Source: Prostheceraeus crozeri (lineage: Eukaryota > Platyhelminthes > Polycladida > Euryleptidae). From it: a DNA stretch of 64,000 nucleotides. Location of the stretch: the NCBI GenBank assembly GCA_907163375.1, contig CAJQUW010016896.1, positions 1-64,000 on the forward strand, read 5' to 3'. How positions within the stretch are numbered: the first letter of the stretch is position 1; each line of letters begins with the position of its first letter. Made by a program: the position numbers and the translations under genes. The notes below the pieces were generated by a model. That model had not been told where the DNA came from and did no database searches. It saw nothing but the letters and a program-made list of their open reading frames with translations. Positions 1 through 11,415 of the stretch are shown here, piece by piece.

Positions 1-720
1 GCGGGTGGGCGATCTAGCGGGCTGTACAGAGAATGGCGAATGCTAGAAACGCCCCTAACAGGGCAGAAAACATGATTTCTCTTAGATCTCCCCTCTACAG
101 AGAGCGGCGAATGCTAGAAACGCCCCTCACAGGGCAGAAAACATGATTTCTCATAGATCTCTCCTGTACAGAGAATGGCGAATGCTAGAAACGCCCCTCA
201 CAAGGCAGAAAGCATGATTTCTCTTAGATCTCTCCTGTACAGAGAATGGCGAATGCTAGAAACGCCCCTCACAAGGCAGAAAACATGATTTCTCTTAGAT
301 CTCTCTCCTGTACAGAGAATGGCGAATGCTAGAAACGCCCCTCACAAGGCAGAAAGCATGATTTCTCTTAGATCTCTCTCCTGTACAGAGAATGGCGAAT
401 GCTAGAAACGCCCCTCACAAGGCAGAAAGCATGATTTCTCTTAGATCTCCCCTCTACAGAGAATGGCGAATGCTACAAAGGCCCTCACAGGGCAGGAAAC
501 ATGATTGCTCTTAGATCTTTCCTGTACAGAGAGCGGCGAATGCTAGAAACGCCCCTCACAAGGCAGAAAACATGATTTCTCTTAGATCTCTCTCCTGTAC
601 AGAGAGCGGCGAATGCTAGAAACGCCCCTCACAGGGCAGAAAGCATGATTTCTCTTAGATCTCTCCTGTGCAGAGAATGGCGAATGCTAGAAACGCCCCT
701 CACAGGGCAGAAAACAAGAT
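1..720. repeat. Minisatellite, about 70-bp unit, runs off left edge
   Basis: About ten head-to-tail copies, each with a core reading GAATGCTAGAAACGCCCCT. Copy starts near 38, 108, 179, 251, 325, 398, 468, 538, 610 and 680 give a period of 70-74 bp. Copies differ by scattered substitutions and by short CT insertions at the unit junction. The array begins before the window and ends about 8 bp from the stop codon of the exon at 728-1096. No coding function is seen. Confidence 0.95.
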
Positions 721-727
721 GATTAGA

Positions 728-1096
728 TCAAAATAACATTATATCTTCACGTTGCTGAGGATGCCGTGGAACATCAGAAGACGTTGTAATTGACAAACCG
801 GACGGCGTTTGTGGATCATACCGTCGTACACGCATGGGATGCGGTTTCACAGGACTGGAACCAATGTGAGTATCAGGCAAGACTTGGATTATAGGAGAAG
901 GCTCATCAGCATGTAATTGATAGAGCAAAGTCTCTAAATCATTGATAGGCTTTTCGTTGTCTGTCCATTCCTCCTCCTCGTCGACATCAAACTCAGGATC
1001 GTCCCATTCGTAAAGAAGATTCGGCTCTGAGCGATGGTGCGGAGGCCGTCTTGAATCTCGTCTGTTGATGAACGAAGGGGTGATGTTAGACAGTTG
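728..1096 (-). CDS. Probable terminal coding exon, acidic and proline-rich
   Basis: On the minus strand a polypyrimidine-rich acceptor (ending ATCAACAG) precedes 122 codons in phase 0 and a TGA at 728-730. The peptide is low-complexity: an acidic stretch with DDPEFDVDEEEEW, then SPIIQVLPDTHIGSSPVKPH and a polar tail ending REDIMLF. No domain is recognised. It has the same strand as the Sec14-spectrin gene upstream and could be an alternative or later last exon of it, or the end of a separate gene. The phase does not match the in-stop donor at the 2,878 exon, so any link would need another exon that I did not find. Confidence 0.5.
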   Translation of the reverse strand, partial: QLSNITPSFINRRDSRRPPHHRSEPNLLYEWDDPEFDVDEEEEWTDNEKPINDLETLLYQLHADEPSPIIQVLPDTHIGSSPVKPHPMRVRRYDPQTPSGLSITTSSDVPRHPQQREDIMLF

Positions 1097-1527
1097 CTGT
1101 TGATGTTATAAAAAAGCAATTTCAATAGAACTTATATTTCACAAGTCCGAACGAGTTCGAATGCTATGATGACGCATTCATGCCTTCATTCATAGCATTC
1201 TGTCAAGGTTGCCGGGCATTTAGAGAAAATTCCATTTCCCTCCGTTTTCGTATATCTATCTTGAACATGATCATTTCAATGCTGTCTATCGACATCTATG
1301 GACCACATCACAACTGTTTCTTAATCAATCATAGTTCAAGCATGAATAGAAATCATAGCTATCTGTCGTCCGGCATTATTACTGTTGATGTTATAAAAAA
1401 AGTAATATACACGAACATACACTGTAGAGTTTGTATATCACAATGTAGATCTAACGAGTTCGAATGCTATGATTTCGACGCATTCATGCCTTCATTCATA
1501 GCATTCTGTCAAGGTTGCCGGGCATAA
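1097..1527. repeat. Direct duplication, period about 300 bp
   Basis: The stretch around 1,092-1,223 recurs at about 1,383-1,527: the TGATGTTATAAAAAA block followed by a block containing ACGAGTTCGAATGCTATGAT and CATTCATAGCATTCTGTC. A related fragment with TCTAACGAGTTCGAATGC appears far away near 62,766, so the unit belongs to a dispersed family. The open frame across it (1,180-1,527) comes only from the duplication. Confidence 0.75.
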
Positions 1528-2212
1528 ATCAGAAATTTCCAATTTATTCCCGCCAATTTCAGTGTATTTTCAATGGAGATACAACTTCCCATTTATGCAT
1601 GGAAATCTATAACTAGCATCTGGAATGAAATCTGATCAGACATCCTTTACCCTTTAATACGAAATGAGGCTTATCATGCAGAAGTTGCATGCATTGTATT
1701 CTTGCTACTCTTGCTCTGCAGGTGTTAGTGTATTTCAAATCATCAGCGATGTGTTCGTCAAGACAGTGCACAACGCTGAGCAAATTCTGTGTTTGTGCAT
1801 CGGTATAAAAATTGCAGTAAATTTGCCAACTACATTCCATTGCTTCCCGTTAAAAAATAAACCACAGGATCCATGGATGAGAACTGAGCTGGATTCTGAT
1901 GTATTTACAGTGATGAAGTGAATTGTTTGCCACTTGTTCCATGGTTTTATTAAGTTTACCAGTCACTGGCCTCCTGTCTATGTTTTGGGAGTTGAACGTC
2001 CCTTAGATCTTGTCCCTTGTTATCTAATAAGAAAGAAAGAACACTCATAAATAGTTCCTAATCCGTTACAAGGATTGCATCTATTTGAACAACATGCATG
2101 GAAGTTAAAAAGTAATATAAAAACTGCAAAAATCATGAAAAAAGAAGTAAAAACTAGAAAAACGTCAAGGTAAAGCCATGAGTGATCGTTTGATCTCAGA
2201 TCGACCAACAGA
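1528..2212. other. Non-coding stretch, nothing recognised
   Basis: Short overlapping open frames occur on both strands, with no domain, splice-site context or repeat structure. I see no gene here. Confidence 0.5.
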
Positions 2213-2638
2213 GGTTAGGTGACATGCCACGCGTAATTCACGCGCAATCACGGAACACCCCAAACATCCGTGGTTAAGGACATTTTATTCTTCTACCCGC
2301 GTACATACGCGCTGCACTAAGAGTCAGAAATCACTTGATCTGATGCTGTTAAAACATTTGGAATGTTTATGAATACGCGCGGGCGAGCGTTTATAGTTTG
2401 TGCGTCGTCTACGGTTGTCTGCGCTGCCGCTTGAATCACTAAGATGAACCGCTAAGCATGTTCTGTCTTCCCTGAGCATGAAATTGAGGTCCTATCACAT
2501 GGTTTAGCCTCTGATACATGCAGACACATGAGACGCAAAGTCTATATAACAGGACTGCCGACAGATGATGCAGCAATGTTACGCATAGCCACGGATGCTT
2601 AGGGTCATGTGTAATTGAGCGTGGCATGTCGCCTAGTG
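2213..2638. mobile_element. MITE copy A, about 426 bp
   Basis: The ends are inverted: TAGGTGACATGCCACGC on the left and the complement of the same motif near 2,619-2,638 on the right. The interior matches the element at 54,908-55,341 along its whole length, including CCGTGGTTAAGGACATT and the ACATACGCGCTGCACTAAG block. There is no transposase frame, so it is non-autonomous. The left terminus is more decayed than in the second copy. Confidence 0.85.
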
Positions 2639-2877
2639 ACCGCGTCTACGGCTGACAGGGACTTTTCATGCATTATTTGCTTTTAATAGGACATTTTTCT
2701 GTGGAACATCTCATTGCCATGTTAAACGTAGTCGGTAATAAAACAAGAAATTTTCCTCGTGAAATGGAATGATGTCACAATTTTAATAAAATCCAAATAA
2801 ATACTTCCCAAATAAAACTAAAATGAAGTTTAAAATACAGAGAAAGCGGCCTTTTGTTCAGCCGACATGAAGATTCC
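2639..2877. other. 3' flank of the 2,878 exon, AT-rich
   Basis: Sequence downstream (minus strand) of the stop at 2,878. No clear AATAAA signal is seen on the minus strand close to the stop, which leaves open whether the transcript ends here or is spliced on. Confidence 0.4.
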
Positions 2878-3207
2878 TTACTTTTTGACACCTCTCACTC
2901 CGCGGTTCTCCTTCCGTTTCTTAGGAACCGGCAATTCCTCGCGATCAATGTCAGTCAGATAGGACGAAGAATCCCGAATACTTCTCTCCGCATCGGCCAG
3001 CAGTGCCTTTCGTCTCTCCATTTCCTTCACAACTCGGTCATTTTGTCTTCGCTCTTCTAAACGGATGTTGGAATCCCAGGCAGGAAAATGCATCGATCCG
3101 GTCATTGCTGCGAGAGACACGGGACGATAGAGAGCGATCGGAGGAACATGCTGTATTTCACCGGTTTGAAAATCGTGATCCGACCGCGCTCTATGTATTC
3201 CCAAATC
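2878..3207 (-). CDS. Sec14-spectrin gene, exon 11 (C-terminal tail)
   Basis: The acceptor TATCTTTGCAG precedes 109 codons in phase 0 and a TAA. The peptide starts DLGIHRARSD, contains MHFPAWDSNIRLEERRQND, then a charged helical stretch (KEMERRKALLADAERSI) and a very basic end (KKRKENRGVRGVKK). It is not a catalytic domain. The stop codon overlaps a good donor (AAAAA|GTAAGG), so the exon could either end the protein or be spliced onward. The phase matches the exon at 7,963-8,148. Confidence 0.75.
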   Translation of the reverse strand, partial: DLGIHRARSDHDFQTGEIQHVPPIALYRPVSLAAMTGSMHFPAWDSNIRLEERRQNDRVVKEMERRKALLADAERSIRDSSSYLTDIDREELPVPKKRKENRGVRGVKK

Positions 3208-3546
3208 CTGCAAAGATATCACGTCAATTATACGAGGGCAGAATCCGGAGATCTGTGGTGGGATTTCTATGCTGCTATGAGTATTCTGCTCATTCCTGGA
3301 CGCCAAACTAGCATGATAGTCATATTGTTCAATAGAAAACTGTAATGTCATCCTGTGGTTTTTATGGTCTTTTTGAAAAAATGAAGAAGGGTACAGACAA
3401 TCATTGCCGCACAGTAGCAGTGTATGAAGTCACAGCCCTGTGTGAGCTAATTCACTTGCACTCACAGTTCTGAGACTGACATGCATGACAAATGCGACTT
3501 CTTTGCAAGTGTAATGCAGCCACAGAATTAGATTGTTTAATCGTAT

Positions 3547-4927
3547 CACTTTGCTAGAAGTGCAAACTGATTCAAACAGATGGCACATGCAGGAAGTTAT
3601 CAAGTGGGGAAAAAGAAATTTTTAATACCTTGCAGAGATAGGAAAAATAGTCATGCGTCGCTTGCAGATTGCTGTGAATTCCTTCAAAATGCTCCGATCG
3701 CCACGATTCCTTCAGATTCGAAGAATTCAGATCATTGCGCAAAAGTTTTCTCGATAATGTTGTGCCCTCCGATCATTTTAAGAAAGATAGCAGGCGCATG
3801 AAAAAACGTTCACAAGCTTCTCTGTAGAACTTGACACCTACCTGCACCTTTCTATGCAACACTCTACCTGGAACACTCTTCACAATTCAACAATTAGATG
3901 CAAAAATGAATTAGTTTCAAACATAGAGACCTTTCAACCTTGTTCCCTGATACATAACATTACAATGAGTATTTCAAAGATTAGAAGATTCGTCTGAACT
4001 GCTGATATCCAAGCAGAAAAGTTCTTGGATTGCAATATCTGAAGAGAAAACATTTAGAGACGTACTCTAGTTGATCATTTCATGTCATACAAGTCTATTC
4101 TCTCCATTATAGCAATAACAACTGGAAGTTAATCATGAAGTTGTCTGCAAAAAGAATAAAAAACACAACAGAGAGATCGAGAACATTCCGGTAAGATGAC
4201 AGAGAATGCTTCCTCCCGAAGTCATGTATTTCTGTCTAGCTGCAGCAATCTTGGGTAGAAATTGAGTGTTATGAATCTATGACAAACCGACAAGCCAATT
4301 AGACAATAAAATTCTGCCTGTCGACAGTCTAGAAACGCTTTCAGATATCATTGGTGAAGCGGTTCGATATCTATGATTCATATCGAGCAAATGATGTCAG
4401 TTTGTCAGAAAATTCACAATTCGGTTACATCCACAGAATTAGACAGGTCGTCTCTTCTTCTGTTTGACGAGAAGGGAAGCATTGGAACATGTAACGTTAA
4501 TGAAATGGCACAATCTCCTAACTAAATGCCATAGCAATCGAACAATGAGCAGCCAGTTCAACATTAAATACGCCAAATTGTGCAAAGTTTCAGTGACTGT
4601 TATCAACCGGATCACACAGCAAAGAGACACAGTCCATGTTAAGTTCTACAGAGAAGCTTGTGAACGTTTTTTCATGCGCCTGTTAACTTTTTTTTAAATG
4701 ATCGGAGGGCCCAACATTATCGAGAAAACTTTTGCGCGATGATCTGAATTCCTCAAATCTGAAGGAATCGTGGCGATCGGAGCATTTTGAAGGAATTCAG
4801 AGCAATCTGCAAGCGACGCACGACTATTTTTCCTATCTCTGCAAGGTATTAAAAAATTCTTTTTGCCCACTTATTAAGTTCCTGCATGTGCCATCTGTTT
4901 GAATCAGTCTGCACTTCTAGCAAAGTG
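3547..4927. mobile_element. Foldback-type element with about 290-bp inverted arms
   Basis: The arm at about 3,547-3,850 is matched in inverted orientation by about 4,636-4,927. The outer ends read CACTTTGCTAGAAGTGCA and its complement. Shared blocks include AATTCCTTCAAAATGCTCC and GTTCACAAGCTTCTCTGTAG. The 785-bp centre has no coding capacity. No convincing target-site duplication was seen. It lies in the intron between the exons at 2,878 and 7,963. Confidence 0.8.
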
Positions 4928-5587
4928 GCACACCGTGCAAGCAAATTAATGCCTACTGATGGTGAGGAGTACCGCGGGGAAGAACAGCACTGACCGGGGG
5001 TAGCAACCCACACCTTACCTCCGAAGAGGGGCGGCGGCCATCGCAGAGCTGACTTTGGACAAGGCATAGCCAGATATGCAACAGGGGAGGAAGCTCAAAC
5101 AGTTTTGTTGCATATCCCAACAGATAAGATTCGACTGTCAGGATCCCCAGCAACATCAGCTTCGTATAGCCACTAACGGAAGGCAATGAGAATAAGACAT
5201 CAAAATGCCAAATCCAGAGCTGCAGTGCAAATCTTCGTTGCAATGGCCACAGCCTATTTCTCAATTCTTACTTCTTCTTAATTCATACTTCTCTCGTCTC
5301 CTGACTGCCTTGTTTGTGGTGTAAACCTTCATGTCTCCCACTTACTGTGCTCTTGTCCCTCCCCTTCTTCTTCCCGAGCAGATATCTTCGGGTCCTCGAT
5401 CTGTGGCATCGCCCGTGTGGGGTTCCGGCTCTCTTCGGTCTCCGTGGCGGCCCCTTTCCGCGGGACGGCGTCGGGTAATCACACCACCAATTTTAGTCGC
5501 CTCTTACGACACGTAGGGGAACCTATTCTTTTCAGTACGAGAACCGCACGGGAAGACAATCATTGTCTGCACTTGAATTGTCAGAAC
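4928..5587. repeat. Dispersed SINE-like repeat, GC-richer island
   Basis: This intron segment is richer in GC than its surroundings and contains the phrase TTTTAGTCGCCTCTTACGAC, which I recall as part of a repeat widely dispersed in invertebrate genomes. That identification is from memory. The short open frames here (4,849-5,264 minus, 5,331-5,791 plus) are not convincing genes. A hAT element is inserted at its right edge. Confidence 0.4.
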
Positions 5588-7888
5588 CAGGGCTGTGGAG
5601 CCGATGCGTTATCTCATCGGCTTCGGCTCCACGACACTGATGTGAAAGGCTCCGGCTCGGCTCCTGCTCCGGCTCCGACTTCAAATTCAGGTTCTATCTA
5701 TGCTGGTCATCCTGGATCCGTTGAACGGGTTTTTTGGATAACGGTGTGGCCTTTAGAGGCTTGCTACAATCATCAAATTAGTTTTCATTAACAAGCAACG
5801 ACTTAAGTTAATAATAAAAATGATAATAGTCTAATATAATGACAAATAACATACTTGTCATATATTTTTGCGTGAATTGACTATCTCTGAAAGATAAAAT
5901 AAAGTTATAGCCAGGATTGGTTAAATTAGATAAAGATCTCCCGCACTGGCTAAATATAAATTGGCCTAGCCTGCAACCAGTCTACTACGAGGCTACATTA
6001 AATAAGAACACATGAGTGATGATGATATACCTAATTAGCTGTCACAGGGGCCGAATAGTAGTATAAGCTTTTTAACAAAGCTTGAATATGAAACTGGATA
6101 GCGTATGCCTCTAAATAGCTTATAGGGCCTGTATCTACTCGAACATGGAAAGGGTATCGGCTATATAGCCAAATATACCGTATCAATAAAGATATCAATT
6201 GCTTTATTGAATATTAAAGTGTATATAGGCTAGCTTAGGTTGTTATTGTTATTTGTTATTGCCTTTATTCAATAGTCTGTTGGTCCATGAATAATATTAT
6301 CGGTGGGTAGCCCACGACTCATCATCTGTAGAAATTGTAATTTAGATAGCCTCATTGCAGTGTAGGCTAGAAATGTACAATTGAAAATTATACTTAAAAA
6401 AATTAAAAATATCTAATTTAGGACAAGTTTTGTAATTCTATGCAGCATACTTAATAAGTTAAGGCCTAACTTACATTATATTAATTTCGTATTTTTCATT
6501 ATGGCGTAAAGTTGCACTAAATAATTCATCAATGATTCATGTATATTATTATATTCAATTTATGTATAACACATTACCACTATTCTCTGATGATGGTTAG
6601 GCTGATAAAACTGAACTCGGAGTATCACACAGTATGTTCCAGGGTGCTATGCATAATAAAAATTTGACTGCGAGCACCGAGCAGAAATCCCATCTACTTT
6701 GCTAGCTTTCGAATGCGCGTGCGGTTTAATGTCACAGAGTTAATGTCACAATAGAAAAGGGAGGTCAAAAGGCGCCTTTATTGAGAGCGTCTCAGTCTTT
6801 TTTTATTGTTTACATATAAGTCAACATGACATCAACATAAAGTGTTGACAGACGGAAAAAATAATAATGAAAATTCTTGAAATCCACAGGTCTATGACAT
6901 TTGGGGAAATATTATTACACGATACGGCTCTTGTGCAGTCCTCCCCCCCCCCATTTTTTCTCTGATCAAAAGATGCAGCACCATTGGATGTCCGTTTCAG
7001 CATCACCGGTTTGAGTGAAGCATTCCGTGCTGTTGTAAAAATCTACGTGGGTAATTGCGATGTCATAGTCGCAAACTTCGTCAGCAAGTCAACAATAGTA
7101 ATTTGCCTTCGGGTTTTTCGCATTGAAATATACCCTTTGAATTTTGAAGTCAAAGGAAATTCATTGTGAATGAGATACCTTTAAAATAATAGGGCGCTAC
7201 TAGAAGTGGCTGGGTCGCTTATTGCTATAGCCATGTGAGGACTTGTAGTCAGGTCATTCGTGTGAGTGTGAAGAGTTCCCTCCAATCAAAATTGATCAAA
7301 TTGAATAATCGATTGTTTTGAAAAATGTAGGTGGGGGGACTGCACAAGAGCCTACAATACAATCTAAGGAAATTGGCATTGTCACAGATGCCAGTAGCTT
7401 CTGCCAGTAGCCATACCGATAGATGATAGCCTACATAGTAACCGTATTAGATTTAAGACATTGCGCAAGAAATGTAGCTATATTATCTTGCTGACTGAAC
7501 TGGAAATGTGTACATAAATGACTGGCGACTTGTCTCTAGGAATCTACAATCATCTAGTTAGCATGCATATAACAAGTCTTCAAATTAATGGATTTTGGAG
7601 AATACGTTGTCAATATGGAAATTAGTCTTACGAAACATGTGCAATAAAAAAATATTACACATGTGTGTAAATATAGTACATGTAATACAAAAGAAGGCGG
7701 CAACTGCAAAGAAAGATATCGTGGAGGACAGATCATTGGTATACTTAAAAGACATATCTTTAGATTTCAAATGATTTAATTTTTTTATGATGCCAATTAA
7801 TAACTTTCAAAATTCTAGATTTATATCAAAGCTCAAACTATCGGAGCCGGAGCCTTTGTGATAAATCGGCTCCGGCTCCACAGCCCTG
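5588..7888. mobile_element. Non-autonomous hAT element, 2.3 kb
   Basis: It is bounded by CAGGGCTGTGGAGCCG and the inverted copy CGGCTCCACAGCCCTG, and flanked by perfect 8-bp target-site duplications (GTCAGAAC at 5,580-5,587 and 7,889-7,896). The terminal sequence and the 8-bp duplication fit hAT superfamily transposons. The interior is AT-rich with no transposase, so mobilisation would need an enzyme in trans. It inserted about 75 bp from the exon at 7,963-8,148, in the intron. Confidence 0.9.
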
Positions 7889-7962
7889 GTCAGAACTATG
7901 ACTTTTTCTATTGAACAATGAGATTCCTTCTTGAAACTTAGACGAGTATACATTTTCCTCAC

Positions 7963-8148
7963 CTCTCTACTTTCAACAAATTCATCAACAGGAGCCGAAT
8001 ATCCGTCCGTGCTGTCTGAATAGACTAGATGACGAGGTTGGATTTGGTCATTTAGGAAACGGGCTACATGGTCTCCTCGAGCACGTGGTAAATCGAAGGT
8101 CGTCTGATTTGCTGGTCTCACAAACCTTTCTGCACTGCTTTCGTCGCT
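7963..8148 (-). CDS. Sec14-spectrin gene, exon 10
   Basis: 62 codons, phase 0 at both ends, between acceptor TCAATTGCAG and donor GAGAG|GTGAGG. The peptide (SDESSAERFVRPANQ ... VDEFVESRE) is polar and probably disordered, with no recognised domain. It continues the reading frame from the exon at 14,646-15,125 and leads into the tail exon at 2,878-3,207. A hAT insertion sits immediately downstream in the intron. Confidence 0.75.
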
Positions 8149-8559
8149 CTGCAATTGAGAATTCTGCCGGTAATATTAATTATTTCATGATCGTTTATTC
8201 AATTAAATGAACACCAAATCATTACAGGAAGAAATTCAAAGTTAATAACTTGGATAAGCAAAGCAATGAAAAGGGGATTTCCAGATGATTGCTGTAGACT
8301 ACACTAGACGAAATGACTTGCTAAGTCTTATTAAGTCTGACCAGATTCTTGCAAAGTCTGATCAGAACTTATTTTATTTAAGATCTTATATTTCCTGACC
8401 AGAAAGTACCAGACTTACTAAGTCTTATATTTTGCAAAATAAGATCTTTTCAGATCTTACCAGCTGATAATTGAAATTATCCGTTTACATGACAAAATTG
8501 CGCATGATAATCAGTTGAAGAAAGGAAGATAGCGATTGCTCACAATTCGACGTTAAGAA
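8149..8559. other. Intron sequence, nothing recognised
   Basis: AT-rich intron sequence with repeated AAGTCT/AGATCTT words around 8,320-8,460 and no gene-like frame. Confidence 0.5.
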
Positions 8560-9619
8560 CAGTGGCGGCGCTAGGCGGGGCGGTCCGCCCCGGGCACCGA
8601 GATTCAAGGGGCACGGTCAGAGGCTCGCTCGGGGAATATTCCAACGAAGAAGAGAACAGTTTGACGACACTGCCGATGAAGAAATGTCATTCAAAGATGA
8701 AATGAGAAGAGAACTTTTCCAATGTCTTGATAGAGTGAAATCCGAATTTGACACAAGATTTGAAAGACATCGTACACTGGCAAAGCGTTTTTCTTTTTTA
8801 AGAAGGTCACAAGTCCTGAAAGGCACTGATTTCGATTTGGATCAACTGCGCATTTATGAGAAGGAAGTGGATCTTGATGGCATTAAGCCGGAACTGGTTC
8901 ATTTAAAGTATCTGCTTCATTCTTGTTTCAGAAGACGATTTTAACGAACAGACCAACGATACGTCACACAACCTCCTCTCTTTCATCGTAAAACATCAGT
9001 TTCAGGAATCGGTACCTAATCTGTTTGTCTTTTGCGAATTTGTTTAACAGTCTGCGTTAGCAACGCAACATGTGAACGATCCTTTTCTAAATTGAAAATT
9101 ATAAAATCCCACTTACGATCGACCATGACTCAAGCAAGACTAAATAATTTGTCTCTTATTTCTATTGAACGTCTTCGTTTGAATAACTGTGATATTGATG
9201 AATGCATTGATGTTTTTGCTAAATGCAAGGCGCGCAGAGTTCAGATTTAGCCTTATCTTACTGTGCGTTGGTCTACGTAATGATTATACTGTTTTCTCTC
9301 GAATATATTCTCTGGTAATATTCTGATTTTGCTTTTGATATTAGTACGTACTTTACCAGTTTCATAATTAGGCTAATGTCACGGCGAGTGATTAAGAGGT
9401 TGTTCATTTTACATTTTAATGATCTAAATCTCAAAATATGAATGTTTATGAATTAATTTATAAGCTTAAATATAGTGGGTACACGTTCCCCTAAGAAGGA
9501 AAGAATCGGTGTAGCTAAATCGTCATAATTTTATTAGAATTGGCTGGGAATGGGGTTCATTGGGGAGGGGGCACTGATAAATGACCCCCCGGGCACGAAA
9601 CGTCCTCGCGCCGCCACTG
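8560..9619 (+). mobile_element. Deleted hAT transposon with transposase remnants
   Basis: The termini CAGTGGCGGCGC and GCGCCGCCACTG are flanked by perfect 8-bp duplications (GTTAAGAA at 8,552-8,559 and 9,620-9,627). Inside on the plus strand are two transposase pieces: about 8,640-8,944 (EMSFKDEMRRELFQCLDRV) and 9,050-9,250, the C-terminal hAT dimerisation region (SNATCERSFSKLKIIKSHLR, LNNLSLISIERLR). The catalytic centre between them is deleted, so this is an internal-deletion derivative of an autonomous hAT of the ZMYM-like type. Confidence 0.92.
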
Positions 9620-9669
9620 GTTAAGAATAATCGCAGTACCTAACGAAAGAGGTTGACATTCGCTTAGTT

Positions 9670-10253
9670 CTAGAGAATGGACGTAGAAGTATATCTACGC
9701 AAGTTACGCAGCACGAATATTCCCTTCCTTGCTTTGTTGATTACAGTCTTGATGTGTAGGTCCCATTTCATGTCTGAGCTGAACGTAACGCCGAGTAGTT
9801 GTAGGTTAGACTTTTGTTGGATAAAAGAACCATCGGAGCACTTGACAGGGAAGAGTGTCAAGCCCGTCTTCGATATAATGTCCATCGCTCTCATTTCGAG
9901 TAGTTTATCGGCAGTTTGTTGTTATTAGACCAGCTGACTAAGCCGTCTCATTCGTCTTGAAGATGATTTTCAGACCGGTTACGTGATGTCATCAGAGTGT
10001 TACTTGCTTGATTTCTTATGTTGCTGGTTGCAAGGCAGAAGAGTATAGGTTCTAAAACATCCCCTTGTGGGACTCCACTGGTCGAGAGTGTCTGTGATGA
10101 TGACCTACCGTTAACGCGCACTCTTTGTCGAGTATCACTTAAGAAGCTGTTGAGCCAGTGGATGGTCGAGGATGGGAAGTTGAATCTCAGTGCAGCTTCG
10201 ATAATCGAGGCGTGTGATAATCTATCGAATGCCTTGCTGAAATCGACAGTCAT
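9670..10253 (-). mobile_element. LINE (jockey/CR1-like) reverse transcriptase fragment
   Basis: Two minus-strand frames carry non-LTR reverse transcriptase motifs: VDFSKAFDRLSH, then GVPQGDVLEPILF (the family's usual GVPQGSVLGP block), and in a second frame LGVTFSSDMKWDLHI followed by KARKGIFVLRNLRR. The catalytic YADD region between them is missing, and the two frames are separated by a break near 9,900-9,950. This is a dead 5'- and 3'-truncated copy. Confidence 0.9.
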
Positions 10254-11380
10254 TAATCTTACAGCTCCGGGATACTTGATTGATCGAAACGTGATGCATG
10301 TTGGAGATGTATTCAGTACGTTTAACCAAAATGGAAAATGACAGAAGTTGCATAATCACAACAAAATGGATCTTGAAAAACGATGCGAAGTCCGACGACG
10401 ATACAGATGACACTATCCGACGGAGCGCAAGACGAGAATTCCAATGATGTAACTTTTAGGGAATCATATGGTGTAGAAAGCAAGGAAAATCAAGCAAATA
10501 GCACTTTCGTGAAGACGACAGCTGATAACTCCGACCACAGTCACCGAGCGTTGCGTTGAAGCAATCACTGAAAGTCTACAAAACTCTTTAAGAAAGAACG
10601 GACACATTCAGAAATCAAGAATCAATTAGATTTTTTCTGCAATTTAAAACTGCCCAATAGTCAGAAAATTCACTACATCCACAACTATATAGTCTCTATT
10701 CATAGACCATACGACCAGAGGTTTCATTTTGATGAAAGCTCACTGACTTTAACGAAGTATAAACAAAAACAACCAAAATCTTAAGGCAGATTGAAAGTCA
10801 TGCCGAAAAATTCAGAAAATAAGAAAGATAAAAATGCAATGATTGAGATTCTAAGACGTTTTGTAATCTCATGTTAATCAAGAGCTGGGGCATTCATACT
10901 TAGAGTAGCTCTTTAGTTAATGACTCTTGAAAAAATGATCTTGATGTATTTCATGATTCCAATTCTTGAGAAAAAGGTCATACCGGATGCCAGTATGAAG
11001 AAAGCCCTCTTGTAACATGTTTAGTGGTCATGCTAAGTAATCGAAATGCTGATCCTAAAGATCGAAGTTGATATAAACCGTCCAGGTAAGGCTTCCAAGT
11101 AAAATTTAAGCAACAGAACGTGCTCAAGAACATCTAAAACTATGTTTGACTTGTGGTTCTGTTACAATTTAAGCCGGAAAGTCAACTACTTTACACAAAC
11201 TGTTCCATGCAATATATTTTCGAGGAATATTTTCGCAAACAACGATCTGACGTGCAGCTAAGGACGCTCCTGGTACTTAAGTATCAATTCGAAGGCTTCC
11301 CTGAGTAATTGTGTGAAAAAAAACAATCGCTCCCTTTGTTTGACGTAAATCTATTTTTAAAAAAAAATTTCAACAAATCA
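10254..11380. other. Intron sequence, nothing recognised
   Basis: Over 1.1 kb of moderately AT-rich sequence with no persuasive open frame, repeat or RNA gene. Confidence 0.45.
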
Positions 11381-11415
11381 CCCGACGCGTTTCGTCAATC
11401 CGACAGTCTCAAGGG
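11381..11415 (-). ncRNA. Hammerhead-ribozyme-like motif at Penelope 3' end
   Basis: Read on the minus strand: CCC, then a degenerate core (CTTGAGA), a stem GTC/GAC with GGATT loop, GAAAC, a two-base loop, GTC and GGG. The GAAAC...GTC part and both short stems fit the minimal type I hammerheads of Penelope-like elements. The CUGAUGA box is degenerate, so activity is doubtful. Confidence 0.45.
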
